This document shows, piece after piece, positions 47,301-59,300 of a stretch of 64,000 bases of DNA (position 1 is its first letter; each line of letters starts with the position of its first letter). Origin of the DNA: Torreya grandis (taxonomy: Eukaryota > Streptophyta > Pinopsida > Cupressales > Taxaceae); NCBI GenBank assembly GCA_037957365.1, contig JARHVA010001740.1:1256501-1320500 (forward strand), written 5' to 3'. Under the pieces are notes generated by a model. It was not told where the DNA came from. It searched no databases and saw nothing but the letters and a program-made list of their open reading frames with translations. The position numbers and the translations under genes were made by a program.

Positions 47301-50300
47301 GCCAGGAAATCTGAAAATCACGTTCTCTGGGCTTACTTGTTTACTTTCAAAAAGAAAAAAAGAAAAAAATTAGCTATCTTGTTTTAGATTAGGTTTTATT
47401 GCTATTTGTATTATTATTGCATACATTTACTTTTGTCATTGCAAGTAGCATTGGTAGTATTTTCTTGGCTGGGACCTACAACTGTCCAAACCATAGTTGG
47501 GGCGAGTGGCCAAGGGCCCAAAATGGGTAATGGGCGGTTGTTCGCCTGCTTGGTCGAATAACTGACAATAACCGGCAGAGGCAAAAAGTAATTGAAAATT
47601 CGCCCAAAGCAAACAGTATATAAATAAAATAAACATTTAGATAGGGAAGTCTAATTTCTTATGCTTTAAGTTATATTTTATTTATATACATTCAGGATGT
47701 TTGAGAGTGGTTTCAGACCTCTAGGAGCTATAATGCAAATTCTAGGTTTTGGAGGATCCTATCATATTTCAGACTTAGTTAGATTTCAGGTTTTCAGGGT
47801 TTCAAACTTAGCAATATTTCAGGGTTTCAAAATTTCAAGGAGACGTCATAGGAGGGATGAAAGTTGCATGAAGGGATGTAGGTATGATAGAATAGTATGA
47901 GAACATCTCTTGCAAAGTGCCACAAGTCGATCGCACCCCATTCCCTATGCATAGATTACTAGACTTTCTCGATCTCCCTTAGGTTTCTAGAGAGCAAGAA
48001 AGAGAAATATATAGATTCTTGTAATTTGTACTTGTAGATTCTTGTATAAGTATCATTGTATCAGTTTTAATCTATTCACAGGGAATGGGGTGGGGTCGCC
48101 TTGTGGCACTTTGCAAGAGATGTTCTCATACTATTCTATCATACCTACATCCCTTCATGCAAAATTTATTCCTCCTACGATGTCTCCTTGAAATTTTGAA
48201 ACACTGAAATATGGCTAAGTCTGAAACCCTGAAATTTGACTAAGTCTGAAATATGATAGGATCCTCCAAAACCTAGAATTTGCATTATAGCTCCCAGAGG
48301 TTTGAAACCACTCTCAAACATCCTAAAAGTATATAAATAAAATATAACTTAAATGTTTATTTTATTTATATACTGTCTGGTAACCAAAGACTAACCGGAG
48401 AGTACTCATAGTTTTAAAAAAAATTGCATTATAGCTCCTAGAGGTATGAAACCACTCTCACACACCCTGAAAGTATATAAATAAAATATAACTTAAAGTA
48501 TAAGAAACTAGACGTATACTTAAACGTTTATTTTATTTATATACTGTCTGCTAACCAACGACTAATAGGAGAGTACTCACGGTTTAAAAAAAAATTTGCG
48601 GTTTTTCTAGTGTTTGCGGTTTTGAGTGGTGAGTATTCGCCTGATGAAATTCCTGGCGAGTAACCGACCAACCGACGGCTACTCGTCGGTTATTCCATCT
48701 CAAACCCTAGATTGTACACTAGCCTCTATTTTCTATCTTACCTAGGGTTGATTTGTTATCCTTAGACTCCGTCCATCACACGGGATTCCTTCTATGTGTC
48801 AAAGAAAACCCTCATTTGATCATTTGCTTGCACCCTATCATCTTAGTGTTGCATCAATGTTTAGGTTTTTGTGAATATAATATACATATTATTGTGTTCC
48901 TAAAAAACCAGAAAAAATATATATATAAGAGAGAGAGAAAGAGAGAGAGCATTGGCAGCCAAATTGTACTGGGGGTTATTGGAAAGGATCAGATGAGTTA
49001 TGAGCAGTTAATATCAAAGCTAAATATGCAGAAAATAATCCTCCAAAGCAGATAATTATATTGGCTCTACCAAATATTTTACAGTCAAGAACTCTTTCAA
49101 GCTCTGAAAGCCCTAATGCTATAGGTTGAGGAAATAAATCTACAAGATGTTACTCTGTCTCAGATGGATAAGAGATGATCGGTAGAAGCAATCCTCACCT
49201 GCTAAAGAATATTTTAAAACACCTTTGGCAGGAATTCCTTTGGCCCAAAGTGAGCTTTTTCGTTTGGTTGTTACTGAGGAAAAGAGTACTAACAAGAGAT
49301 ACGTTAATGAAGAGAGGATTTTATGTCCCATTTAGATGAGAGATGTGTTTGGAGAATGAAGAAACAGTCATTCATCTCTTTGCAGAATGTCCGGTTGCAG
49401 TGCAGTTATGGCAGCATTTAGCCAGGTTATTTGACATTATGTGTTTAGGCATTCAATATTTGGAAGAACCGTTTATAGAATGGGGTATTCATATTAAAAA
49501 AGAGGAAAATCTTTTGCAGGTATTATGGAGTGGGATCACACTTTTGTTATGGAATTCATGGAAAGAAAGGAATATAAGAATCTTTCAGTAGGAATGCAGG
49601 GATTCTTTATTTAGGAAAGGACTAGAAGAAACATAGTTGAAACTATCAAATATAAAATACAAATTCCAAAAGATTTGTCTTTGAAATGGCTAACCTTATT
49701 TAGAAGGCTGAATATTGAAATCGCTAGGCATATTCAGCTGGATTATTCACTAAGTAGAAAAGATCTTGCCAATGGTAAATGGATAAATCTGCCTCCTAAG
49801 GTGGGTAAGCTGAATACAAATGGTGCATCTAGAGGGAATCCTGGTAATGCAAGTATAGGGGGGATAAGTAGAGAGTCTGATGGTTATGTTGTCTTCTTTT
49901 CAAAAAAGTTGTGAATTGCTACTAATAATTTGGCTGAATTTAAAGTTGTCATTAAAGGTCTTTAAGAAGCACTGAAAGTACATTGGAGAAGGTTTCAGGT
50001 GGAATTAGATTCTCTATTGATCACAAACCTTCTAACCAGCCCCCCAATGGAAAGGGGTAGTAATTGGCAAATTTTAAGGGAGGTGGAAAGAATCCAAAAG
50101 ATGAAAAGTAATTTTGAGGAATGCCACTTTAACCATGTCCCTCGACAACAAAATAAAGTGGCAGATGGGTTGGCATATTGGGCTCTAGATAATAACAACA
50201 TTATGTGTTATGGTCCTCCACCGAAATGGTGGTCGTCTAAAATGCAAGATCAACTTAGCCAAAGTCTAGCTCTGGATCATACTTAAGGCTTAATGACGCT

Positions 50301-53300
50301 AGTTGTTGTTATGACCACTCTAGTGTCTAATGCCCACGCTTGGAGTAATAGTTGCCATGCTTGTCATAGCAGAATTTGTACATTTAGGTTCTCTTATTAA
50401 TAGATCTTTTTCTATTTTATTTTTTATTTAAAAAAAAAACAGAAAAAAACAAACTACAAAATATAAAAGAGAAAAACTCATTCAAGAAGTACTCCCTCCC
50501 TATAAATCAAAAGTACCACTACCCACTTGTGAAGTAAGAGTGACTGAAGAAACACCAAGTGGATTCAAATCAACTTCATACCACAATCGACACAATTAAG
50601 TCCCATTTTCATCCCTTTAGTATTTTGACATTTTTTTATCTCTTTCCAATTTATCAAACTATGAATCAAGTACTGCAGTGTTCATGGTCCCAAACTCATC
50701 AAAGATAACATTTCTACTTACCAATAATTTGTTTGTATCATGTGCAAGCAAAAGATACCCCTTTTTATCATCTAAATAGTCAAGTAAAATGCATGTTATA
50801 CTTCTAGGTTCCAACTTAGTTCTACATTCTACAAGAACTAGAGCATAACAAGTACATCTAAAAACTCTCGAGTGTTTTACCTTGGGGTTGAACCATAGTA
50901 TTGAGAATCTATGTGTTTATGAAAAACTTGCAAAAACCCGTGGCGAGTAGGGCCCTGCATGTTTTAAGGCCTTGAATCGACTAACTCGTTACTTTTATTT
51001 TTCACAACGTTAAAATTATTATTATATTACAAATACATTACTTTAAAAATATATATATTATTATCTTAGCAGTTAACATATTCAATTTTTATTTTTATTT
51101 TTTTTAATATCCGAGGTATCGAAGAGGACCCCCTCGACCCAACATTCATAACCAGAAGGGTGCCCTGCCACCTAATCCTCGAGGTCCGCACCTACCCCTA
51201 AGCCTCAACACACCACAATTTACTCGGCAAGAATTGAACTCGAGACCTGGGCAGCCAAAGCCACTGATCCCATCCACTCGATTATTTTTTACCAATGATC
51301 ATTTGTGGTGTTTTAAAATTTATTTTGAAAAAAAGTATTAAGTAGTTGGTATCTATATTTATATTTTATTACTTGATATTTAGGTTGAATTAATTTGATA
51401 TGTTAAATTAATCTGAATAATAACAATTTTTTATTGATTGTTTATATATTATTGATCTTAATTTTTCTTAGAATGCATAAGAATTTCTTTAATTTTAAAA
51501 TTTATGAAATTTTATTTTACCGATTCATACGGAGTTTTTGCCTTTTTTCGCCAAGTATGAGTCCAAGCCTAAAATATGCTTGTTGATTCTCATCATAGTC
51601 CGAGTCTCAATACCATCGTTTGAACGCATGCCAAGCCTCGTAAGGTGTTTTGCTTGAAAGAGCAACAGTAGAGGACCTATTTCTCAAATGCGCCACAGCA
51701 GCAATTGTTTCTGCCCAAACTTTATCATCCAAATGTTTGCAGTACAGCATGGCCCGTGTTGTACCTTCCGATGTTCTAATCAATTTCTCCAAAAATCCAT
51801 TTTGTTGTGGAGTACAAGGGTAGGGTATTGTCATTTTATTCCATGTTCTCGGTAATAGTCCTGAAACTCATTTGAAATATACTTACCACCTTTATCCGAC
51901 CTAAGAAAAACCAATTTCAGCCTTATTTCTTTTTCAACTAAGTGTAAGAACTCAACAAAATTATAAGAAACTTTTGATTGTTTTTGAGGAAATACACCCA
52001 TCCTTGAAATATCATCATTAAACAATAGAAAATATTGACACCCTCCAATCAATAGCTTCTTCATGTCACAAACATCACTACATACAAACTACAAACATTG
52101 CTTGGCTCTCCAAGTAGACTCCTAAGGAGAATTTTCCATATATTGTTTGCCAAAAAACACAAAACACTATCTCTCCGAAAATTGCACAAAACATAAACCA
52201 TGCCATGTCTTTGTAAATCCACTAAGGAATGAACATTAAGATGTCCATAATGCAAGTGCCACAATCTTTGCGGGGACATTTTACTTGTCCCAACAACTAC
52301 TACAACTTTTAGTGAGGGGAAGAATTTTACAATGCACTCCGACTAAGTTACCACCCTCGTACCCTATATAAAATGTTTTATACCTGTCATTGATTGAATT
52401 TTCAAGCCAAGTATTAATGGAGTGACATTAACAGTATTTGATGCAAGCCAAAATTGTATTCGCATTCAATTTGAAAAGAAAAACATTACAATATATAAAG
52501 CCAATAAATGGTTGTTCATTTCAACTTCTAAGGTGACTCTTCACACCCCACGGATGACTCTCCAACTATCACAAAAAAAACAAAAGTTCTCCTATGACAC
52601 CTACGATTAATATTAATAACATATATTGTACAATAATGTTACATCCACTGCCCCTTAATCTGCAGAGGTCATTGTGAGACCAAGCATTCCTCTAAACTTT
52701 TCAAATTTTTCTCGTCCAAGAGCTTTTGTCAGGATGTTTGTTGGTTGCTTTGTTGTAGGGCAATGTTGCAACTTTACACTACCATCTTTCACATGGTGCC
52801 AAATCAAATGAAATTTGGTATTGATATGCTTGATTTGGTCATGAAAGATTGGATTATTTGCCATTTGAATTGCAGACGTGTTGTCAACTATGATAAGTGT
52901 TGATGAACCCTGTTGTTCTTGCAAATTTGAAAGAATCCTTTTGAGCCACAAAATCTCTTTGGTTGCATCTGGCACTGCCATATACTTTGCTTCTGCAAAA
53001 GAAATTGCCAACACTGATTGCTTCTTGGACTTCCAACTAATCACTGTTCCCAAATTCTTTAGAAAACCCAAAGTGAATTTCCCATCTTCAAAATCTAGAT
53101 ATCCAACCAATTTGAAGTTTGCTGACCTAGAGTATTTGGGCCCAAAATTTTGTGTTTCTTTAAGATATCGAAGAACTCTATTTGTTGCTACCCAATGACT
53201 TTATCTAGTTTGTTGCATGAATCGAGAAAGAACACCAACAACGAAATAAATATCTGGTCTAGTTGTGGTCACATAGATCAGAATTCCAATGAGCTATTTG

Positions 53301-56300
53301 TATTTAATAGCATCTACAAAATCGGTGGTATCTTCTACGATCAAATTCAGATTTTGTTTCATGGGCATACTAAAAGGTTTACAATCTTCCATTCTAAACT
53401 TGCTCAGAATGTCACCAATGTACTTTTGTTGGGATGAAGATATACTTTGGTTTTTAAATTATTTCAATAAAAAAATAGTAATGAAGGTAACCCAAATCAA
53501 TCATTTCAAAGCTTTTCAACAACTCTGACTTGAAATTTGCAGTGCATCTTTCATTGTTTCCTATGATGAGCAATTCATCAACATACACCATTATAAATGC
53601 AACCATTTTGTCAACTGTTTTGACAAAAAGAGTTGCATCTTCAAACTCAAAATGTTTGAAGTTCATGTTCAAGAGGTGCTCAACTAGTTTGTCGTACCAA
53701 GCTCATGGCTCACCCCTGAGTTTCAATAATTTGTTTTCCTCAAATCCAATGAATACAACTACATTGTCACTTTTCCTTTTGATTATGACTTCCCCGTTAT
53801 CTAGAGGAATGGAGTGACCATGTTGAAGGATGAGCACCAAGGACAACCAGTTTCATTGCAACTGAGAAAAATAGAGAACATTTTGGAATATGAAGTATGG
53901 AAACCCTTGACACTTGTGTCAGATTGTACCTCTTCCTTCTGGTTGTAGACTTGATTGATCTGCCAAATACACTGGACCACAACTTTCCTCCTTAAACTCC
54001 TCAAAGAAGTATTTTCGTAAAGTCATATGTTGAGTGGCACCAGTATCAAGAACCCAAGCATCAAACCAAGTTGTACTAACTGAAGCAATGTTTGCCTCAT
54101 CAGAGTTGGAAAGCATGTATTCACTGGTGAATTGGGCTAAATCTGACTCTTATTTGTTTCTTTGCTTTTTCCTCATTTTTATGATAGGCTTCAATTTTCT
54201 CCCATGAAATCCTACATTTGTGAGTCTCATGGCTCCCTTTTTTATCATATCATTTGCAATAGAGATGTTGATTATCATTCTGTTTTTTATTTTGACCACT
54301 GTGATTGTTGCATTTGCCTCCTCATCCCTTGTTTTTCTTTGTGTCATTCCCTTCACTTTTGGAAGACGTAGCTATATTTGAAGAGGAAGCATTGGAAGAT
54401 TGACCCTTTTGCTTAGCATAACAAATGCTTTCACCTATGGATTCAGTTTTTCTCCCGAAGGCCTTTTCTCTTTCAGCCATCTAATTACTTGTTTGCAAGG
54501 ACTCCAAGTAGGTTGAATACACGGGAAGAAGGGCCTTTATGAATGTGGTCATGTCTATGTCAATTTTGATACCAGTGTGTTATGATCCTGATGGGCAAAT
54601 TTCACTAACGCCTCGAAGTTTTGGTGTAACGGATCGTTACATTTGGTATCAGAGCATCCACTTGAGTTCAAGTCATGGAGCGGGTGGCTACGCCGGCATG
54701 ACAGTGTTCGTCCGGGGCTCGTACATGTAGGGGATCCTAGTGTACAAGTGCAGATCCAGCCCCGAGTGTGGGCTTTGGAAGCGTGGTGGGATGTTATGAT
54801 CCTGATGGGCAATTTCACTAACGTCTCGAGGTTTTGGTGTAACGGTTCGTTACACAATGGCATCCACATCATGTTTTATCGCACGAATTTCTAAGGCCAA
54901 ACTCATCACATCACCATTTTTCAATTCAAGATTGAACAACTTCAACTGTAACTTTACAAGTTCCAACTTTGAGTGAGAATCATACCAATCTTTCAACTTT
55001 CGAAGTGTTTTCCATGGAGTAGTGCACCCTTGTACATGACGGAAAACTTCGCCATCGACTGAGACTCTCATCAAGGCCAATGATTTCAAATTCTTTTGCT
55101 TCTAGGTATTAACTTCTTTTGAATCTATTGGTTGCACTAGTTGTTCATCCCCATTGCAAATGTCAAACCATAGATTAATGAAGATGAGTGTGTTCTCCAT
55201 TTGCCGAGACCATTCTAACCAAGTATCTTTTTCAATCAAAATTGTGCCAACAATTGATTTTATTGAAAGCATTTTGCAAATGAAGGGAGATGGAAATGTT
55301 CCTTATCAGTGTTTCAACTTTCGAAGTGCTTTCCATGGAGTAGTGCACCCTTGTACATGACGGAAAACTTTGCCATCAACTGAGACTCTTATCAAGGCCA
55401 ATGATTTCTAATTCTTTTGCTTCTAGGTATTAACTTCTTTTGAATCTATTGGTTGCACTAGTTGTTCATCCCCATTGCAAATGTTAAACCATAGATTGAT
55501 GAAGATGAGTGTGTTCTCGATTTGCCGAAACCATTCTAACCAAGTATCTTTTTCAATCAGAGTTGTGCCAATAATTGATTTTATTGAATGCATTTTGCAA
55601 ATGAAGGGAAATGGAAATGTTCCTTATCACTCCAAAAAGGTCCCCTTTTCGATATACCACTGGACCGATACACCAAACCTCTCTATATGCTAGCCCTTCC
55701 TATATATTCGTCGATACATGGAAAAAGTTCGTTCTTTTTATATATTTGGTGGTACGTAAAAGAGACATTAAAGCACGTGAGAAAAGAATGGTACGTGGTA
55801 CCTAGACAGTACATGAAAAGGATTTGCTCTATCTACGACACTTGTTTAACGACAAGGCCTTGTACATGGGCGTGATAACCCTATATACTCGGATTGCTCT
55901 TGATCATTGTTGGGATTTACATCTAACGATAGTCGAAAATGGGTAACAGAAATAAGGGAAAATAAAAAATTGTTTTTATTTCTCCCCGGTAATTTATAGG
56001 GACGAAGCCACAAACACTATTGTTACAACTATGTTAGGCTATAAGTGCAGTAATTCAATTGCGACGGCTTGACCTGTAAACACAAACCCGAGGCACTATT
56101 GATACTGAGCGCTGAGAACTTTTGTTTTTGTGTTTGCACAATTTGATTTGTTTTCAGATTTGTTTGAATTTGGAAAAATGGAATTGGTTATGGTTTTGCA
56201 GTTTGACTTAATTTGCTTTGATAAGTCAAAAAATGATATAAATTACAATATTTCCTGTTTCATAATTTTCTCCATTCTTTGTCATGCTTTTATTTTGAAA

Positions 56301-59300
56301 GAAAAAAACATAAAATAATAATAAAAAAGACTTATCTCAAGGTTGACACCATGTAGAAGATGAGTATATGTGAAAAACCCCTAGTTGGGCCCTCCACGCA
56401 CTCTCAGGAATATACATGTTTCCATGCAGCTTATGACCATAGCAATATGCAAAAATTCACTTTGAAACTGCTGTTTTTGTCTTTAATGCAGCTATGCACT
56501 TGGTATTTAGACAGTCAAACAATTTAAAGTGCCTATTCTTGTCACTAGAAATGCACCATGCGGTAAAAAACAACTGATTTGAAGCAACACCCAGTCCATG
56601 AATGCAATAAAACGGCTGATATGGCCAAAGAATTACCATGTAGCACCTTGAATATAGCACTCAGCAGTCTGACGTCTCAGCCAGAATTGACAAATGCGCA
56701 GTCCAAAGGAAGCAAAGTGTGCTTAATCACTGAAACATCACCTTGAAAATGGCATGCAGCCGTTCAGGAGGAAAAAATGCCTTCCAAAGAGAGAGAATGG
56801 CACCTTACACACAAACTGAAACACTGTAAAAGTCTGTCAAAAATGCCTACCACACAGTTAGAACATAGCCAACAGCTAATAAAACAGTAAAACGCAGGTC
56901 TGAGATGTCAAAATGCAGCTGAACGCCCTTCTCATTGACTGAAACGCCAGAATAGCACCTTACAAGTCAGAATAATCTGATAAACAATCTCTAAAAACAG
57001 CCAAAATCTTCCTTCTACCCTGGGCAATGAGAAGATTGAATTTTGAGGAGATTTGATTGGCTGGGATTGTGGAATGAAGAATGGAGAAAGAGAAATGACC
57101 AATGAAAACTTGGCTCTGATACCAATGTCAAGCTAGGTATTAATGGAGTGACATTAACAAAATTTGGTGCAATCCAAAATTGTATTCACATTCAATTTGA
57201 AAAGAAGAACATTCCAATATATAGAGTGAATATTTGGCTGTTCATTTCACCACCTAAGGTTACTCTTCACATCCTACGGATGACTCTCCAACTATCACAA
57301 AAATACGAAAGCTCTCCTATGACACCTAGGATTAATATTAATAATATATATTGTACAATATTGTTACATGCATTATTTATACGAGCTCATTCTTTAATAC
57401 AAATTAATAGCCTTTCTTCTTAATGGCAACTAGAGAAAAAAAGATGTTTCTTCAAAGTAGACACATACCACACGTGTCAAAAACATAAATGAACCATCAA
57501 GGAGCAGGATTCCGATAGACCCAATACCCTAAGGAATGTGCATAGACTTATCTGTCAATCTAACAAGTGCTAAAGATGCTACTTTATAGTGCCAAAAGAT
57601 TTTTCTCTACAAGTTGTGTTTTTTTTCGAATGTATCTAAAAGCCAAACATCGACAAACTCATCCCTAGTTTCTGATTCCATATAGGCTATGTGAGCATAT
57701 TCTTCTAACACTGCAAAAACTGACTCCTATGCTTAGATGCTATGTTTCATAACTCATTTTGCTCATAATCAACATATTCGGCAGAATCCGGGTTCTGAAT
57801 GTTTTCAAAAGGAATTCTACAATGAGCTGCAAAGTGACCAAGTTTAACACATATGTGCCATCTGATATTTGATCGACTTCCTCTACCCCTACCATTGGCT
57901 TGGCCTCTTCCTCTATTATGTGAATCACAATTCTGACGAGAGAATTAATGTTGTAATGTTGATGAGAATGATTGTTGTTATTGTAATAGTTGCCTCTGTC
58001 TCTACCCCTGAAACCCCCCCCCCCCCGCTTAAAACTGCTACCCCCTCTTAAGATTTGAAATATATTTGTGTTGGAGCTAGTAGCCCCCTATTTAAAATCT
58101 GCCACATAGGGTTCTTCTGATTTGGTTTTCATTTGTGGTACCAACAAATCATGTTGAATTAAAAGTTCAGCAAGTTTATCATATATTATACCTGTGATTT
58201 TATCATAAACATGCAACATTTTTACAAAGCTTCTATAAGAACTATGTAAACCCTCCAATGCAACAATGATGATCAAATCGTCATCTAACATCCCAGAACC
58301 TACTTTTCAGGACAGGAATGCAGTGACAGTAGTGTAACCGCAGCGGCGATTGCCTAACTATGAGGATTGTTTCCCAATCGTTGGGGTAGTTGCAAGACTG
58401 CCAGGGGCGGTCATGCAACTATCACCAGCAGTCCTGCTTTGATCAAGAGAAAGGAAGAGGAGACAATGATGACGATGGCCAACAAAGACCAGACGCAAAT
58501 GGGATAACAAAAACAATCCCAAGGTGAATAACAAGTCAAAATGATGCTAGGGTATGGAGGCCACGCGTATATGATGGATGGAAACCTAACTGCGATGAAA
58601 CGCACCGAAAAGATAGAGGTCTTGTAGCTCATCAATAGACACTAATGTTGCAGCATGAAGTGAAAATTTTCAGGTGTGTAAAAGCACCTACATATTTACC
58701 TATACAGGAAAAAATTACAAGTTTGGGTTCAAAGCCAATTGAAGATCCTATCTTTACTCATTTTAAATTTTGAAGGTCATATCTTTAATCATTTCAACTT
58801 TCACCCCATGATTCAAAGTTCAAACATAAAGACAAAAATCCATCAGGGGTTACAAACAATTGCGATGTGGATCCTGAAGACCTAACTTGAATTCAGCTAT
58901 TACTAACCTTGATTTATTTAAGGGTGTTCCAATAGGTGAAGAGTCTTCAACAAGGACTCATTTCACGTCAAGCGGCCAAAACCCAAGAAACAACTGGCTA
59001 TAAGATGTATGACAATGTAGAGTTTGATATATCAAAGCCTTCTTCATTTTATGTCCCATGCAGCAAGACCTTAATTAACTAAGTACCCAAGTATGTAATA
59101 GTTTCTTGAACTCTTAATATATCAAAACAAATTTGGTCGTGCAATTGCATTAAGGCCAAGCGTATATGATAGACGGAAACCTAACTGCGATGAAACGCAC
59201 CAAAAAGATAGAGGTCTTGTAGCTCATCAATAGACACTAATGTTGCAGCATGAAGTGAAAATTTTCAGGTGTGTAAAAGCACCTACATATTTACCTATAC

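Larger units (their letters stand above)
52400..57368 (-). mobile_element. Copia element A (inner), LTR to LTR
   Basis: Minus-strand element of 4969 bp: 5' LTR 57368-57126, primer site 57124-57109, a long leader, gag (55089-54850), TRIM insertion (54854-54578), protease (54116-53919), reverse transcriptase (about 53830-53290), RNase H (53110-52655), polypurine tract and 3' LTR (52643-52400). The integrase and the N-terminal part of the reverse transcriptase are absent. TGAAT at 52395-52399 and TGCAT at 57369-57373 form a target duplication with one mismatch. It interrupts Copia B. Confidence 0.85.
50470..58291 (-). mobile_element. Copia element B (outer), split by Copia element A
   Basis: Minus-strand pieces occur in Copia order on both sides of element A: gag (58291-58088) and zinc knuckle (57880-57740) to its right, then GAG-pre-integrase and integrase (52330-51607) and post-integrase region (50890-50480) to its left. 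The join at 52399/57369 carries a 5-bp duplication (TGAAT/TGCAT, one mismatch) made by element A. A further insertion (about 50905-51600) splits the integrase from the post-integrase part. No LTR of B and no reverse transcriptase of B were found. Confidence 0.78.

Noticed and set aside
47605..48550. Possible miRNA precursor
   Set aside because: The arms are far longer than a usual plant miRNA hairpin and no conserved miRNA was recognised; a foldback element fits better.
58008..58027. C-run near 58015 as part of a solo LTR of the TGTTAAGCAC family
   Set aside because: The flanking TGAATCAGT and the LTR ends are absent; it is only a homopolymer run in Copia B sequence.
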